Of a stretch of 64,000 bases of DNA, positions 43,762 to 58,100 are shown piece by piece (the first letter of the stretch is position 1; every line of letters starts with the position of its first letter). The DNA is from Steinernema hermaphroditum (Eukaryota > Nematoda > Chromadorea > Rhabditida > Steinernematidae): assembly GCA_030435675.1 (NCBI GenBank), contig CM059624.1, forward strand, positions 8,270,769 through 8,334,768, read 5' to 3'. The notes beneath the pieces were generated by a model. The model saw nothing but the letters and a program-made list of their open reading frames with translations. It was not told the DNA's origin and ran no database searches. Position numbers and translations under genes: made by a program.

Positions 43762-44750
43762 TTATCGGCGAGTTCCGTCTTCGAAGAACACTCCACCGTC
43801 GATGGCGCAGTACTTGGGGCAGATACCCTTTTCGCCCTGCGTTCCGGCGGGTCCAGGGGGCCCAGGAGGTCCAGGCTGTCCATCGGCTCCAGGAGCGCCA
43901 TCGGGACCGGGGGCTCCCTTGGGGCCAGCGGGTCCGGGGGGTCCGTCGGAACCAGGGGCTCCAGGTGCTCCGGGAGGTCCAGGTGGTCCGACGTCTCCGG
44001 GTTCTCCGGGCTCTCCAGGGGTGAGAGGTTCGCTCTGAGCGGGAGTTCCTGGTTCTCCAGGGGGTCCAGGGGGGCCAGCCTCTCCAGGAGGTCCAGGGGG
44101 TCCACGAGGTCCAGGGCTTCCAGGGGCAGCGTCGGTTCCGGGACGGCCAGGAGTTCCGGCATCTCCTGGGTCTCCGGGGGCGCCAGGGGGTCCAGGAGGG
44201 CCAGGGGGACCCTGAGGGCAGGGCTTGCAAGGAGGAGGAGTGGTTGGTTCGCAGGGAGTAGTGGGCGGTTTTCCGGGAGTACCGGGGGTTCCTGCAAGTA
44301 ATGTATGCATCCCACTGGGCAAAATCTATGTTCTCACCAGGAGCTCCGGGTTTTCCGGGCTTGCCAGGCTTGCCGGGGGTTCCGGCAGGTCCGGGGGGAC
44401 CTGGAAGGCAGCATCCGTCGCATTGCACGTTGGGCGCGGGGTTCACCTCCGCTCCGTAGCCGCTCTGACGGGCAGTACGGTTGTGGGCGCCCTGGGGCAT
44501 GTTCTTCATGTGGTGGACCTCGGTGTAGATGTCCTTGGCGGATCCCTGAAGCGATTGAGGTTCGAAAAGAGGACGTCACGGAACTCACCTTGCAGAAGCT
44601 GATCTCGTGGTGCATCTGACGGCGCACGTGACTCACGTAGTTGTAGACCATGGGGAGGGTGACGACTACGGAGAGCACGGCGACCACCGAGAAGGTGACC
44701 GCCGCGTAGGCGACGAACTTGTAGGCCTTAATGCGACCGTCGGCTTCCAT
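43762..44750 (-). CDS. Nematode cuticle collagen
   Basis: Three exons (44589-44750, 44338-44545, 43762-44291). The N-terminus has the nematode cuticle collagen domain: a cytosolic stretch, a membrane helix ([20 protein letters not shown]), [19 protein letters not shown] with a possible furin-like HVRR site, and a first cysteine pair (CDGCC) before the first Gly-X-Y block. Two blocks of Gly-X-Y are split by [12 protein letters not shown], and the C-terminus has [13 protein letters not shown]. This fits the small, 300-residue cuticle collagens of the col/dpy/sqt/rol families, secreted to the extracellular cuticle. Family certain, subgroup not assigned. Strong support for a nematode source. Confidence 0.96.
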
Positions 44751-46513
44751 CCTGACTACTCAAACTCCTGGAGATGGTGAATGAGAGGATGTCGACTGGG
44801 TGCAGCCGAAGACTGTTTATATCTGTGCTGCACGCGGGTGGGTCTTCGCCGTGTAAGTGGGTCGCTCTCGATCCGGCCTCCGCGCCGAGATCTCCGTCCC
44901 CCGAATCTCCGAACCCCCAGTGCTCTCTTCCCTGCTCTCCCTCTCTGTGCGGTTTGGAGATACCGATGACCGCAGTAGCCAGCGGCCACTGCGCCTTTTT
45001 TGCGGAAATCCCGCGATCCTCCACGCATCGTATCCGAAGACACCCGAAGGCGATTTCCCGAAGTTACATTGTGCGCCAAATCGAATTAGCGAAGGCCTCA
45101 GTGATCGGAGTGTGAAAGCGGTCACCCAGCCAGCTGATTTACGGGCAGTTCTCAACTCTCGTCCGCTGGCATGCCTTCGTATCCGTCTACAAAAGAACTC
45201 TGACTTTCGTCTTATGGCGAAAAATAACACATTATCGAAAAGACCGAAGTAGGGATTACATGAGTGAAGCGTGGGTTCCCTCCCAATTCCGTTCGCAGAG
45301 TTTTCCTAACAAACGGCACTTAGGTCTGCATTTTGATCTCGGTTCACCATTCATCCGCTTCTCTTTGTCTTCTTATCCTCTACGTGGGAATACTACATTT
45401 AGCTCGACGTTCGGATGTCACCTCGGTGCTCATCATAAATTCGCGGTGTTTTCGGAGCATCTCCGAGATCTGGGTGATAAGCGCCAACGGTTGTGCAACA
45501 GCGCCGCTGTGCCCCCCAGAACGTCTCTGCACGGCGATGAACGCTTCGACCCACAAAGGCGATCGCCGCAGCGATCGTTCGAACTGATACCTGAGTGAAT
45601 TTGATTGTTTGTCAACCATAAACTCAGCTTTCCCGAACATTTTGACCCACATATAGAAAGACCGTTCCTCAGAATTGCCAACGTTCTTTCGATAAATGTG
45701 CAAATAGGCGAATTCCACAAATTGAAAAGCCCGTAGAAAACGACAGATGAAAAAGAATCGGACGAGGGCGCCAGGAAAAGAATTACTGCTGCGCAGTGGA
45801 ATATGGAAGTCCCGATTTTCTTCTCCATGTACAGTACGGGTTTCTGCAATAGTTCAGAGACTGCCGTGATGCATTCCCCTCCCACGGCTTGTATCTTTAG
45901 ACTCTAGCATGGAAGTAGACCCTCGCTGTTTGGAATCAGCTTCTTCTAATGGAGAAACTCCGCTCACTTCGGGGAATCGGCGGTCGTCGCGGAAAACGTT
46001 CGCACTTCTTCCGCGGCCTCTTTTGCATTCCATTGTTCCACCACAACTCAATTCTCGATTTCCCAAGGAGCCCGCGAGTAGCCATCGGCGAGATTAATTA
46101 CCGGTTGTCCGCGACGTAACGTGGTAATAAGGCGCGCAACGAGGCAGAACGGAATTCGGCAGTTTTGACGTTCTGGACAAAGGGTCCCACCTCGAAACAT
46201 TACAGCGGATACTTTTTCTCTCGGTCAGTACCTTCTCGTATAACCTATTTTATTTTCTGTCACATGACACGTGATTGCTCTGAACGGTTGCGCCCATGAC
46301 CCAAAACCAATAAACTTGGAAATACTCAAGACCACGAAAGCAGACAGAGAATCTCCCGACCATGTGAGGAGCTTCCTGCCCATGCTCACTACCAATAACA
46401 CGCAAAGCACAATGCAAACGATTTGAGTGCTGAATATATTGAAACTCTCCGACTTAACTTTGATTCCAATAGGCAACAAAAATCAACAATAACAGTGGCA
46501 GAATTCATATTCT
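44751..46513. other. Intergenic, possible decayed membrane-receptor gene
   Basis: About 1.7 kb between collagen and URB1. On the minus strand, frames near 46225-46479 and 45433-45885 contain hydrophobic stretches (IVCIVLCVLLVVSMG; FHCAAVILFLAPS with SPICTFIERTLAIL) that recall nematode serpentine chemoreceptors. They are not in one clean spliced frame and I cannot confirm a gene; a pseudogene is possible. Confidence 0.25.
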
Positions 46514-48334
46514 TCAATCTTGCCTCTTTTTCTTTGAACCGTCATCGAAACTCTCATCGAGCAGGCTGCCTTTTCGCTTTCGCCTAGATGAAGAACTCTC
46601 ATTTGTACCGCATTTCTTTTCTTCTTCTTGCCACGGAGCAGCCACCAACTTTTCCAATTTCTCCAGAAGTATCCGGTCACCTTCAGTGCCCTCCTTCTCG
46701 TTAAGCTTCGCCAGCTGTCTCACAACCTGTGCAAAAAGTAAAGTATTTTTCCTCCTACATGGCCATAACTTACATGTTTTCCGACTACTTTAGCCATTCG
46801 CTCCTTCATGGCAACGGAAACGTTGAATGGCGAACCCGGTTGCACGTCTTCGAGGCAGATTGCTCGGATACGCTCAAGAAGACTGTAAAACAAGCGGTAG
46901 AGCGACAGCGTTTCCGAATTCTTCAGATAAGTCTTCTCGATCATGAGCGCTACCCAAGTATGAAGATTGAGACGGTTGTAGAGATCACGCGCAACCGACG
47001 GCAGCTGGACGCAACTTTCCATTAGATTGACAATGATTTCGCGGCTGATTGGATCCGAAATGCAGCTGCCGTACAGCGACATACATAGCTTCATCCCGTA
47101 CCGCTTCTCCAAGACATGGTAGTCATGAGGTTCAATCAAGGATGCAGCAATCAACTTCAAAATCCATTGGCGTTCGCGACGGTTGTGCAGAGTTGACGAA
47201 GAGAGCAACAACTTGTACATCTCCGGAACGTTTTCCAAGTCGATGGTGGGCTTCATGGTCAAGAAAGCCATGATCGGCCCATAAACGGGATCATCGGGAT
47301 TTAGCAGTAACTTCGACACGCGAGCAAAGAAGTGCGATATAACTAAAAAATAGAAATTAGTGTGGATTGTGAAAGTAAGGAGAAAAAACTCACTGTGAGA
47401 GAGGCGCTGATTTTGTTTTGTGACACTATTTTTGAATGTACGCACGAGGTAGAGAATGAGAGCTCTCTCCGAGAAAACTTCGTTGGTCAGCGCGTTCAGG
47501 TGAGCGAGGAACCGTTGCATTGTGAAGTATGCCAAGGAGCGAAGCTTGTCGTTGTGCAAGCTAAGACAAGCAAAAACAAACCCGAGTCCGTTACAATCAA
47601 CGAACTTGTACGTGCTTAGCTGGAAAGAAAAAGTTTGAGCAAAACCCAGTGATGTCCCACATTATACCTCAGAGCCGGTTTCAAGTAACGTTGCGAAGAG
47701 TCTTAAAACAAATTCCGGGTCGTATACACGCTCCTTGTTTTGTTTGATGCGGTCGGCAGCGACAAGGGAGTCATCGAGGTTCATAATGGAAAACCACATA
47801 CTCTTCGCATCAAACAAATCTAGCACGTTGTCCGGTTTCATACGGGAAAACAGTGCATGACCATATTTGAACAAACTATCGTAGTTTTCCTTCGACGTTG
47901 GACCAAATGCAAGTGGTTTTAGTGCTCTACAAAGACATGCAACATCAAGAAAGAAGCCATTTGTCCTCACATACTGCAAATTGATCGAGAACGTCCGTTC
48001 CAGTGTGAACAGAATGTCCAAAATCAAGCGATCATTCTTCGATTGCGTAGCAGTATAATTACTGAGCAGGGAGGTGAGTAATTTGAAGTCGATCATTGCT
48101 GGGACGAACTCTAACCCCGAGCTCTAAATTCACAATCGGTATAAACAGACAGACACGGGACGAACTTACATCTTTCGCGTCCAGGAGAAATGTCTTCAGA
48201 GTCTTCAACATCTTCCTGTCCAACTTTTCCGCTTTGGCAACTTCTTGGCAAAGCTCCCTGAACTCGTCTTTGATCGCTGGTCCTGAATTGACAGCCAACA
48301 ACGACTCGGCTAACTTTCTCTTTCGAGCTCCCAT
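46514..48334 (-). CDS. URB1/NPA1-like ribosome biogenesis protein (NopRA1 domain)
   Basis: URB1 (NPA1) is a nucleolar factor for early 60S ribosome assembly. Spliced from five exons, the start at 48334 follows a candidate promoter shared with TRM13. A short charged N-terminus (RKRKLAESLL) is followed by FKLLTSLLSNYTATQSKNDR and LILDILFTLER, then DPVYGPIMAFLTMKP, LENVPEMYKLLLSSSTLHNR and RERQWILKLIAASL, which match the C-terminal NopRA1 domain of URB1 proteins. The end is Lys/Arg/Ser-rich with a possible nuclear signal. At about 560 residues it is far shorter than vertebrate URB1 (over 2000), lacking the N-terminal half; whether this is a real short form or a second gene fragment is open. Introns are 40-50 bp. 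Confidence 0.75.
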
Positions 48335-48633
48335 TCTGGAAAACACACAAATCTCAAAAAACGGCTCATGAAGCACGCAAGATGAAAATTGGCCTGGAAA
48401 AGTGTGAAAAGCCACACCCACGCTACGAACCGCGACTCATCTCAGAAACTTTACGTGAGGCACGAGAAACCTAAGTTTAGACGGCGACAGTAATCCCTTC
48501 CACACAATTCAGGGACATCTTGTTTGGGTATTCATGGCTCTTTCCTTGTCTTCTTCATTTTCAAGAATCTCCTCTCGTCCTACTGTGCGGATTCGTGTTA
48601 AGTAGCTGAAGTTAACTTTCCTTTGGCCAGTTA
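48335..48633. promoter_or_regulatory. Divergent promoter between URB1-like and TRM13
   Basis: Only 299 bp separate the two start codons (minus and plus). Both genes act in RNA maturation, so a shared bidirectional promoter is plausible. No defined motif called. Confidence 0.5.
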
Positions 48634-50096
48634 TGGACGAAAACAATCGCTGCACGTACATCCTGCCGAAGAAGAAGCGGAAATGCAGAATGATGGTTGG
48701 ACGCCACGTAATACTCGGTTTAACCTGTGACGTTTAGGTTAAGAACGGCAAAAGGTTCTGTGGCGAGCATGCAATCCATGATCCAAGCGAAAAAGTAAAT
48801 CATTGCCCATTGCGTTGATCTCTTCTTCATTCAGACTTAAAAAAGGACCGTATCCCTTGTCCCCTTGATCCGAAGCACACCGTGGCGACAAATGAATTGG
48901 AGGACCATCTCGCGCACAGATGCAACGCTCGAATTTCTTCAGGCGATCCTTGGATTGTCGAGAACATAAATGTTGTTTCGCAGGTATTACGCATTTTGCT
49001 CTAAATATTCTCATTTAAGTGGAAGTCTTCCAGAAAACCGAAGACAGCGATGAGGAATTTCGTCCTTCTGAAGAGGAACTCGCAGAAGTCATTGAGTTGG
49101 TCGAAAAGGGATATGCAACAGCCGAATCTGTGGTGAAAACGAGGATTCTAGAGGCGCCCTTGGTGGAAAAGCACCTGAACGAAGTCCTTGGTACCGTAAA
49201 TGCCACACATATAAAGCACTTGAAGCAGATATCATCGATCATAGGCATGAGTTACACGCTCATTTCCCCTCATCCACCGATGTTCCAGGAAATCTTCTGG
49301 CTGATGACCTTCTACACGACGATGAAGCACATGGGATTTTCGAGCTCGGTGCTGGAAAGGCGCAGTTGGCTTACTGGATGGCAAAGACGACCCCGAAATG
49401 TCAGTTTCTTTTAATTGATAGAATGGGAGCTAGAAACAAGTGGGATAATAAGGCTATTCGGGTAGGTAATCTTCGTTGGGTGCTCAGTTATCATCATCCT
49501 GGTTTCAGGAGGATGCTGCTTTGAAGATGAGCCGATTGCGCTGTTCCATTGAGCACCTTGATTTGTCAAAGGTCGACACGTTAAAGGCCCGTTTGCGCGT
49601 TCTTCCATTTATTTAAATAGCACTGATTTAGGGTGTGAAGCGTACCGTTTCCGTTTGTAAACATTTTTGTGGCAATGCGACTGATGGAGGAATTCGATGC
49701 TTAGTCAACGCTGTGAACAACGGGTTCCACATGGCCGGATTTGCCTTGGCCCCGTGCTGCCACCACAGGTCTACTTTCGAAGAATATGCTGGCCATGACT
49801 TCTTGAAATCCCTGGGAATCAAGACATCGCGCCACTTCTCCGCTCTCAGGCATATTGCGACGTGGGCCACTTGTGGAATGATGCGAAGCGACCAACCAAC
49901 GGACTATCTGCCTGAAAACCCCGATGAACTACCACCAGAGAAGAAAGAGAATCTTGGTGTAAAGGCCAAAACCATCCTGGAGGTTGGAAGAGGAAGGTAT
50001 CTGGAGACCATCGGGTACTCTGTAGCGATCTACCGTTACGTGGATTCTTCTGTTTCCCCTGAAAACCTTTTGATTGTTGGTACTAAATGTCCTTAA
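48634..50096 (+). CDS. trmt13: tRNA 2'-O-methyltransferase TRM13 (TRMT13)
   Basis: Methylates the 2'-OH of nucleotide 4 in tRNA acceptor stems. N-terminal CCCH-like zinc finger (CTYILPKKKRKCRM ... FCGEHAI), then CHHC finger (IPCPLDPKHTV, LEDHLAHRC), a helical linker (SEEELAEVIELVEKGYATAE) and the methyltransferase domain: FELGAGKAQLAYWM (SAM-binding, like FGAGKGKLS), VCKHFCGNATDGGIRCLV and APCCHHR. The end YVDSSVSPENLLIVGTK matches the family C-terminus. Two acceptors were set by frame: 48838-48848 region (AAAAAAAG before GACCGTATCCC) and 49031-49034 (TTCCAG). One intron after SSIIG starts GC or GT; both fit. Stop at 50094-50096. Confidence 0.9.
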
Positions 50097-50109
50097 GTCC
50101 TCTGTTTTC

Positions 50110-50115
50110 AATAAA
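50110..50115 (+). terminator. Candidate poly(A) signal of TRM13
   Basis: AATAAA 14 bp past the stop codon, implying a very short 3' UTR. Confidence 0.6.
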
Positions 50116-50395
50116 CATCGTAATACCGTGCTAGTGTAGAACATATGCAATGCACATGCTCGCTCCCACCTTCGACGGCTAGAAGCTACGTTCAGGGATG
50201 GACGGCGTATCGCTTTTCCACACATTTAAAGATGAATTCGTCCTAACACGAAAACTACCGTATTCTTGGCTCAAACGCGCGACGCAGTCGGCGACGAATC
50301 TTTTCGTCACTTTGTTGGGCAGCACGGAAACGCGCGGTAGCCCAAACACTCGTTGTCTGTTCAGCTAACTCGATTTCTTGAACCATCGAACAACT

Positions 50396-52915
<2,520 letters not shown>

Positions 52916-53796
52916 TTTGCATTTCATCTCTGCTTTATGTTGTACATGTTGTCGACGTTCTCATCTCATGTCTTTATTGTTGAAAACAAAGGTTCGCGTT
53001 GGAGGATTATGGCTGCATTGCCGTTTGAGGGTTATTGAGGTTCTACCGTCTTCGGGTTGACGAGAGCGGAGCAGTTGGAGCACATGTTTGCAATTGGTCA
53101 GGTGTCTTGAGCTCGTTTTCTGCCATCTTTGACAGCGACGACACGATGCGAATTCGAGATGGGAGGAGTGCATGATCCTGAAGCTGTGAGTCATTCCACG
53201 CGATTCGTTCCCTTGAGTAAGGTTTCCCAGCGCAGGAAGGAGTCGGCTCGATTGTTTCAGGGATCGCGGTGGCTAAACGTGCTCCCTCCCGGGGACTTCC
53301 TGGGTCGTGTCTTCAGTTTGTTTTTAACATGTATTTGACGAAAGGATCAGATGAGTTCATGAGTGACTCAGAGATGAACAATGCGCTCCCCACCCTACAC
53401 ACGACCAAAACACGGAAATTTGCGAAAATTGCATGAGCGGACAACCACTGTCAAATGCCATTCAAATTTTTTATATGTGTGCTACCGTAATGTTACGGTA
53501 TGTCGAATCATCGGACATCGATTAAGGTCAACATATGAAGATGTGGATGATATGAAGTGTTTATATGTCTTTTCGAAAAAAAAATATGCAACATAAATAT
53601 ACAACTCGGGGGACTGATCTGTTTAAATGGAATCATACAAAAGAGAGGATACATTAGAGTGAACATGAACAGCAGATGATGAATTGACCCGTGAACCGAT
53701 TCGAGCAAACGCGAGTTGACAGCGATTTTGACTATAAATGCTAGGAAGGCAACGCGCGCTGATAAAGCGTGGGAGGACGTTAGGACTGGGTGAGCA
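52916..53796. other. Convergent intergenic region
   Basis: No gene; 3' sides of the DDX5/17 gene (plus) and the HTH protein gene (minus). Confidence 0.5.
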
Positions 53797-55157
53797 CTAT
53801 TGGTTCGGCTGCTGTAGGGAGGCCAGCAGGGACGCGAACGAGGCGAGTTGGGCCGGATCGGCATCGAGACCGAGCTTCGAGGAGTCGGTTTCGAGGCCCA
53901 CCTTCTCGACGACGATGTCAGAGTCACAGTGAGTTGTCGAGTCGTTCGAGAAGTCCTGTTTAGTGCCTGAAAGTAGAGATTAGAGGGCTGCGCGTGGAGG
54001 TGAAGGCGAACCGAAATGCTCCGGAACGACGTGTTGGTGGGCGGCGACGAGGCCGTTCAAGGAGTTCACGTTCTCGTGGGACTGTTTGAAGGACGCCACC
54101 TCTCCGCTGAGCTTCGAGACGATATCCTCGGGCTGTTCGCTGGCCGACTGGCTGACGAGTTCGATGAGCTTCTGTTTGCGGGATCTCACGTGGGTGACGA
54201 GTTTCACCGCCCAAGACTGCTTGAGCACTACGGAACCGCCCTCCTCAGCCAGGAGGCCCGGCGAGTGCTGCTTGATGAAGCTCTGCGCGTGCCGGAAAGC
54301 ATCCATCGGGTACAGTCGGGTGCCGTGCATGATCTCGTACTAAACGCTCGGGGATGAACGAGGCTGGGGGTACAGTAACTCACATTGACTAAGTAATCCA
54401 CGAGGGCGTTGTGGAGCTCGTCTCCGATAAGCATGGGCCGGCCGCGGCCTCGTCCGCGAATGGTGGGGCAGTGGGTCTGCAAGAAGAGTGTCGGATCCAG
54501 GCTACTTCTGAAAGACTCACCTGTTCCTGAAGGGACTGGATGAGGTTCACTGGAGGAGTCATCGCGGCGGAGGGCGTCTGAGCGGCAAAAGAGGCGTTCG
54601 AGGTGGTGGAGACGGCAGTTTCTCCGTTTTGGACGGAGGGTCGGGGCGCTGGAGTGGAGGCTGTGGCAGGCCGGGGCCGTTTTAGGGGCGCCGAAATCAA
54701 CCTCTTCTGGCTCACACAACAATCTTTGCATTCGCACGGCCTCACATTGAGCTTTTTCATGACAAGATCGATCTGAATTGAGTTTTCTTTAGAGCTGCTA
54801 TTATGTGTGTAGCGAAACCTGGTGGGAAAGCACCTTGACGTTTTGAAAGAGCTCCGCGAGGTTGACGTGGGAAGAGGGCGCCGGGGTCCCATCGGCGCCC
54901 GAGCGGAACCTCTTGGTGGCGGGTTCCTCGTTCTGTACAAAAGCAGTTTGTTATGTAAGGCCGTAAAAGAACAAAGTAACCTCGAGTTCGTCGGCCGAGG
55001 TGCTTTGCTGTGACGCCGTTCCGTTGTATTCGTTCTGGCTCGTGTGACTCGAGCCGGCCCCGCCTTCGTGGTCCGAGTCGACGTCCGGAGAGTCCTCCTT
55101 CAGCTTGTCCTGCTTGGCTATGGCCAGCGAGAGGAGACTGTCGACAAAGGAGCTCAT
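53797..55157 (-). CDS. Nuclear protein with transposase-derived HTH-like region, unknown
   Basis: Six exons (54981-55157, 54819-54932, 54521-54772, 54384-54476, 54012-54339, 53797-53966), introns 43-48 bp. N-terminal region acidic and Ser-rich (EDSPDVDSDHEGGAG) with a basic patch (PATKRFRSGAD); then a Cys-rich motif CECKDCC and a basic RLISAPLKRPRP segment, a Gln/Ala/Thr-rich linker, a GRGRGRP AT-hook-like motif, and a helical region (MLIGDELHNALVDYLV, FIKQHSPGLLAEEGGSVVLK, SWAVKLVTHVRSRKQKL). The last part, with its L-x-E-x-G-G-S-V-x-L-x3-W-A spacing and following Arg/Lys, resembles helix-turn-helix segments of domesticated transposases. Most likely a nuclear, DNA-binding regulator. No family is certain. 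Its upstream side is a 5.9-kb gene-free region, as is usual for developmental regulators. Confidence 0.6.
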
Positions 55158-58100
55158 TCTGCAAAGGTACCGGGTTGGACTGCGGCCCTAACAGCACGGG
55201 ACGCAGTGGTTCAGTGATAAACAGAGCGATGCACGTTCTTTTGCGCATAATGTAATCAAACGGCGATCGCGTCGTTTCATTGTAAATTTCTTCTCACACT
55301 TTCATTTATCTTTCTTTGTGCGACGATCACTGTGTTTTCGGCACTCGCACCCTCCTCGATGTAGGAGAACAAAGACGTCATCCATCGTGGCGTGCGAGCA
55401 GATAGCGCTTGGCAATGCTACTCGCTGCAGAAGATAATCAACGGGCGACCGTCCAATCTCGCCGGCTACGGGAAAGCCTACAGGACCGCGCACCCTTGTC
55501 CCCCAGAACCTCCCCACCTTCCCGACTCGATGCAATAATTACGAAAGTTTTCGGCCACGTGCACCACATTCTACTTCTAAATTACACTCTACAAAGTACT
55601 TCACATATAAATTAATCGATCGGAAAGCGACAAGCCGGAAAGAAGATCCGGGTCCGCTCCCAAATCGGACCACCTGCAGCCACTTGTGCGCCGCCGCTGC
55701 GACGGCGCCAGAGCACAAAACCATAAAAGAGAGCGTTACATTGGAGGAATTGAGCTCTATTTAAATAAGGCACATTATCAGCGCGGGGACATAAGCTGGG
55801 CCGCTCTCGGTGATTTCCGTCGGGTGATAGGAGTGGAAGAAGGCGAGATGGTGCGAACAACAAATCGATTTGAATGTAATAAATTTGAAGAGGCATTTGG
55901 CAATTTTGCTAAAACCAACGGCCATAAACAAGGGAGTCGGGCTCCAGGTGAAGTCTGCAGAGTTCGGCTACTGGACGGTGTCCACGGGGCCGGCCCAGGG
56001 TGTAATATCTTGGTTTTAGGGAGTCATATTCGCGCTTAAATGGGCTGCCGATGGCCGCGAAGGGGCGCAGAGGGCATTCGATAAAATCCACTCTACATAC
56101 ATAAATATTATATATTCATACATAAGTAAGTGAAGCGGAGGCAAGAAATTGAAAACGCTCGTGTTGCGTTTTGAATATTCGAGGAGGCTCCCTCGGGCCC
56201 CTTCTGTAAGGGGTCTTCGAGGGATCGCCGAGTTAGAAGAAGGTGTGGGGGACAAAGGGGCGCGGCGAGGCATCTCTAAATTTTGTGCAGCTCAAGGCTA
56301 ACTGCCGAAAAACGCGCGCTCTGGGTGCGCCTCAAATAATAAACGGAATAAATCCGGTCCTCCTTCGAATCATCTCGGCGCCGGGCGCGTCTTCGTCACA
56401 TTAGGACAACGGAGAGCCCGAGGTCGACGAGGGCCTCATCGACCCTCACTCTACAATAAAAGACATTAATTAATAAAAGGGTTTGTTCGAGGTCCTCGCG
56501 CGGCGGACAGGCGGTCCTCCAGTACCATTTATTTACTCTCCGATCGATCGCCGAAGACGTTGTGCATTTGAATATGCGGGCGAGTAGCCCGGGCCGAGAT
56601 AAAGTAATCGAATTCGGTGTCCGCCCAATTAGCTAATTGCCCAAAGGGGACCCACAAGGTGTCTCTCTGGAGGGGCCGGAGAGGTCCGGCGAACCGTACT
56701 GCGAGGAACCACTACTAAGTGGTCGGAGAAGAGTAGCAGCGGAGAAAAGAAAGAAATAATACTTTGAAAGGGAGCGGGCGCTCCTTCATCTCCTCGCCGC
56801 CCCATAACCTGTCCTTTATTTCGTTCTTCTTCGCACGCTCGCGCACCCCTAACATTCGCGTTTTGAAATTAATTTTATATAATATCGTATCGACACGACG
56901 ATGCATCGACGGAGCGTCAAAACCGAGCGCCTTTTCCGATTATTTGACCACCCTACAGCGAGTTATATTAAATAAAATATGGATGGCCTCGGAGTGTTTA
57001 GGGGAGCGCGAAGGTATCGAATTGCGGCGCGGAAACGGTAGCGGAGGAGACCCGAGGGACGGCGAGGCAGTCCATTTGCGGCCGGATTTTAGTACTATTT
57101 GAGATGTAAAGAAAGGGGAACGAGCTGTGGGCGAGAATTTTATATTTGCGAGCGGCGGCGAGTCGTGACATCGTCTCTGTTCGCCTCACTCGCGCTCGCC
57201 CCTCAATATTTACATAGATTTAATATTCCAAATAAAAAACGATTTTTTATAGCCCCGTTGACGGCGAAGTGGTGAGCAGCTCCGGAGGGACTTCGGAGCG
57301 CGGAGAATCGTCTACAGACGTGCACGACTCGAAGGTCCTTGGGGCGCCGCTAACTGTCGAAGCACTCCGAAGGCATGTATTCATACAAAAGAAGAAAGGG
57401 GAATTGGAAATGGGTCCTAAATTGTATGTAACCAAAACGAGTTTTGAGTGGAGGATCGAAATCGGGTTTAGCTGATGCGTGCGGGCATGATACGAAGAAA
57501 TGTTGGGAATTTAGAAGTAATTAAGGAGAACGCGGTTGTAGGCGCATAATCGCCGCTGTGGTGATTAATACAAATGGCAAATACGCATTCAAAGAAAGAA
57601 GAGGGGACGACTAAGGGGCGGCGGAGAAGAGACCACATGCGAGCAAACATACTTGCTCTCTTTTTACATATTAACTCTGCGCGACATTTTGTGTCGCGCG
57701 ATGTCATGAGTGTTCGCGCGCCAAACACCGAAGACGACTACTGTCAGACTACGATACAGCATGGGTACTAGAGTGCAGCACAAAGAAAGTCTTTCAGGCG
57801 ATACAGAGCGGGGGAGGCCCTAGAGGGCGCCGAGGGGCTTCCGATTATTGCAATCGTCCACCCGGATTCCCTCGGCTTCTGCCTGGTACAACTTTATCCG
57901 CGCCGACTACCGTCTCCGAGCCCTGGCATCTGCAAGGCAAATTGATCCCGGCGATTGAAACGCAGATCGAGTACCGTATCCTTGACACTTCACCGCACAC
58001 GCGAAATAAAATATCGCCGAATTTTGAGTTTAGAGACAAAGAAAGCGCGCGTCCGCCGCAGCCGTCGGCCCTTCACGACCTTCGATCACTTTTCGCAGAA

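Noticed and set aside
45433..46479. Hydrophobic minus-strand frames like serpentine receptors
   Set aside because: The frames could not be joined into one spliced gene; similarity is only general.
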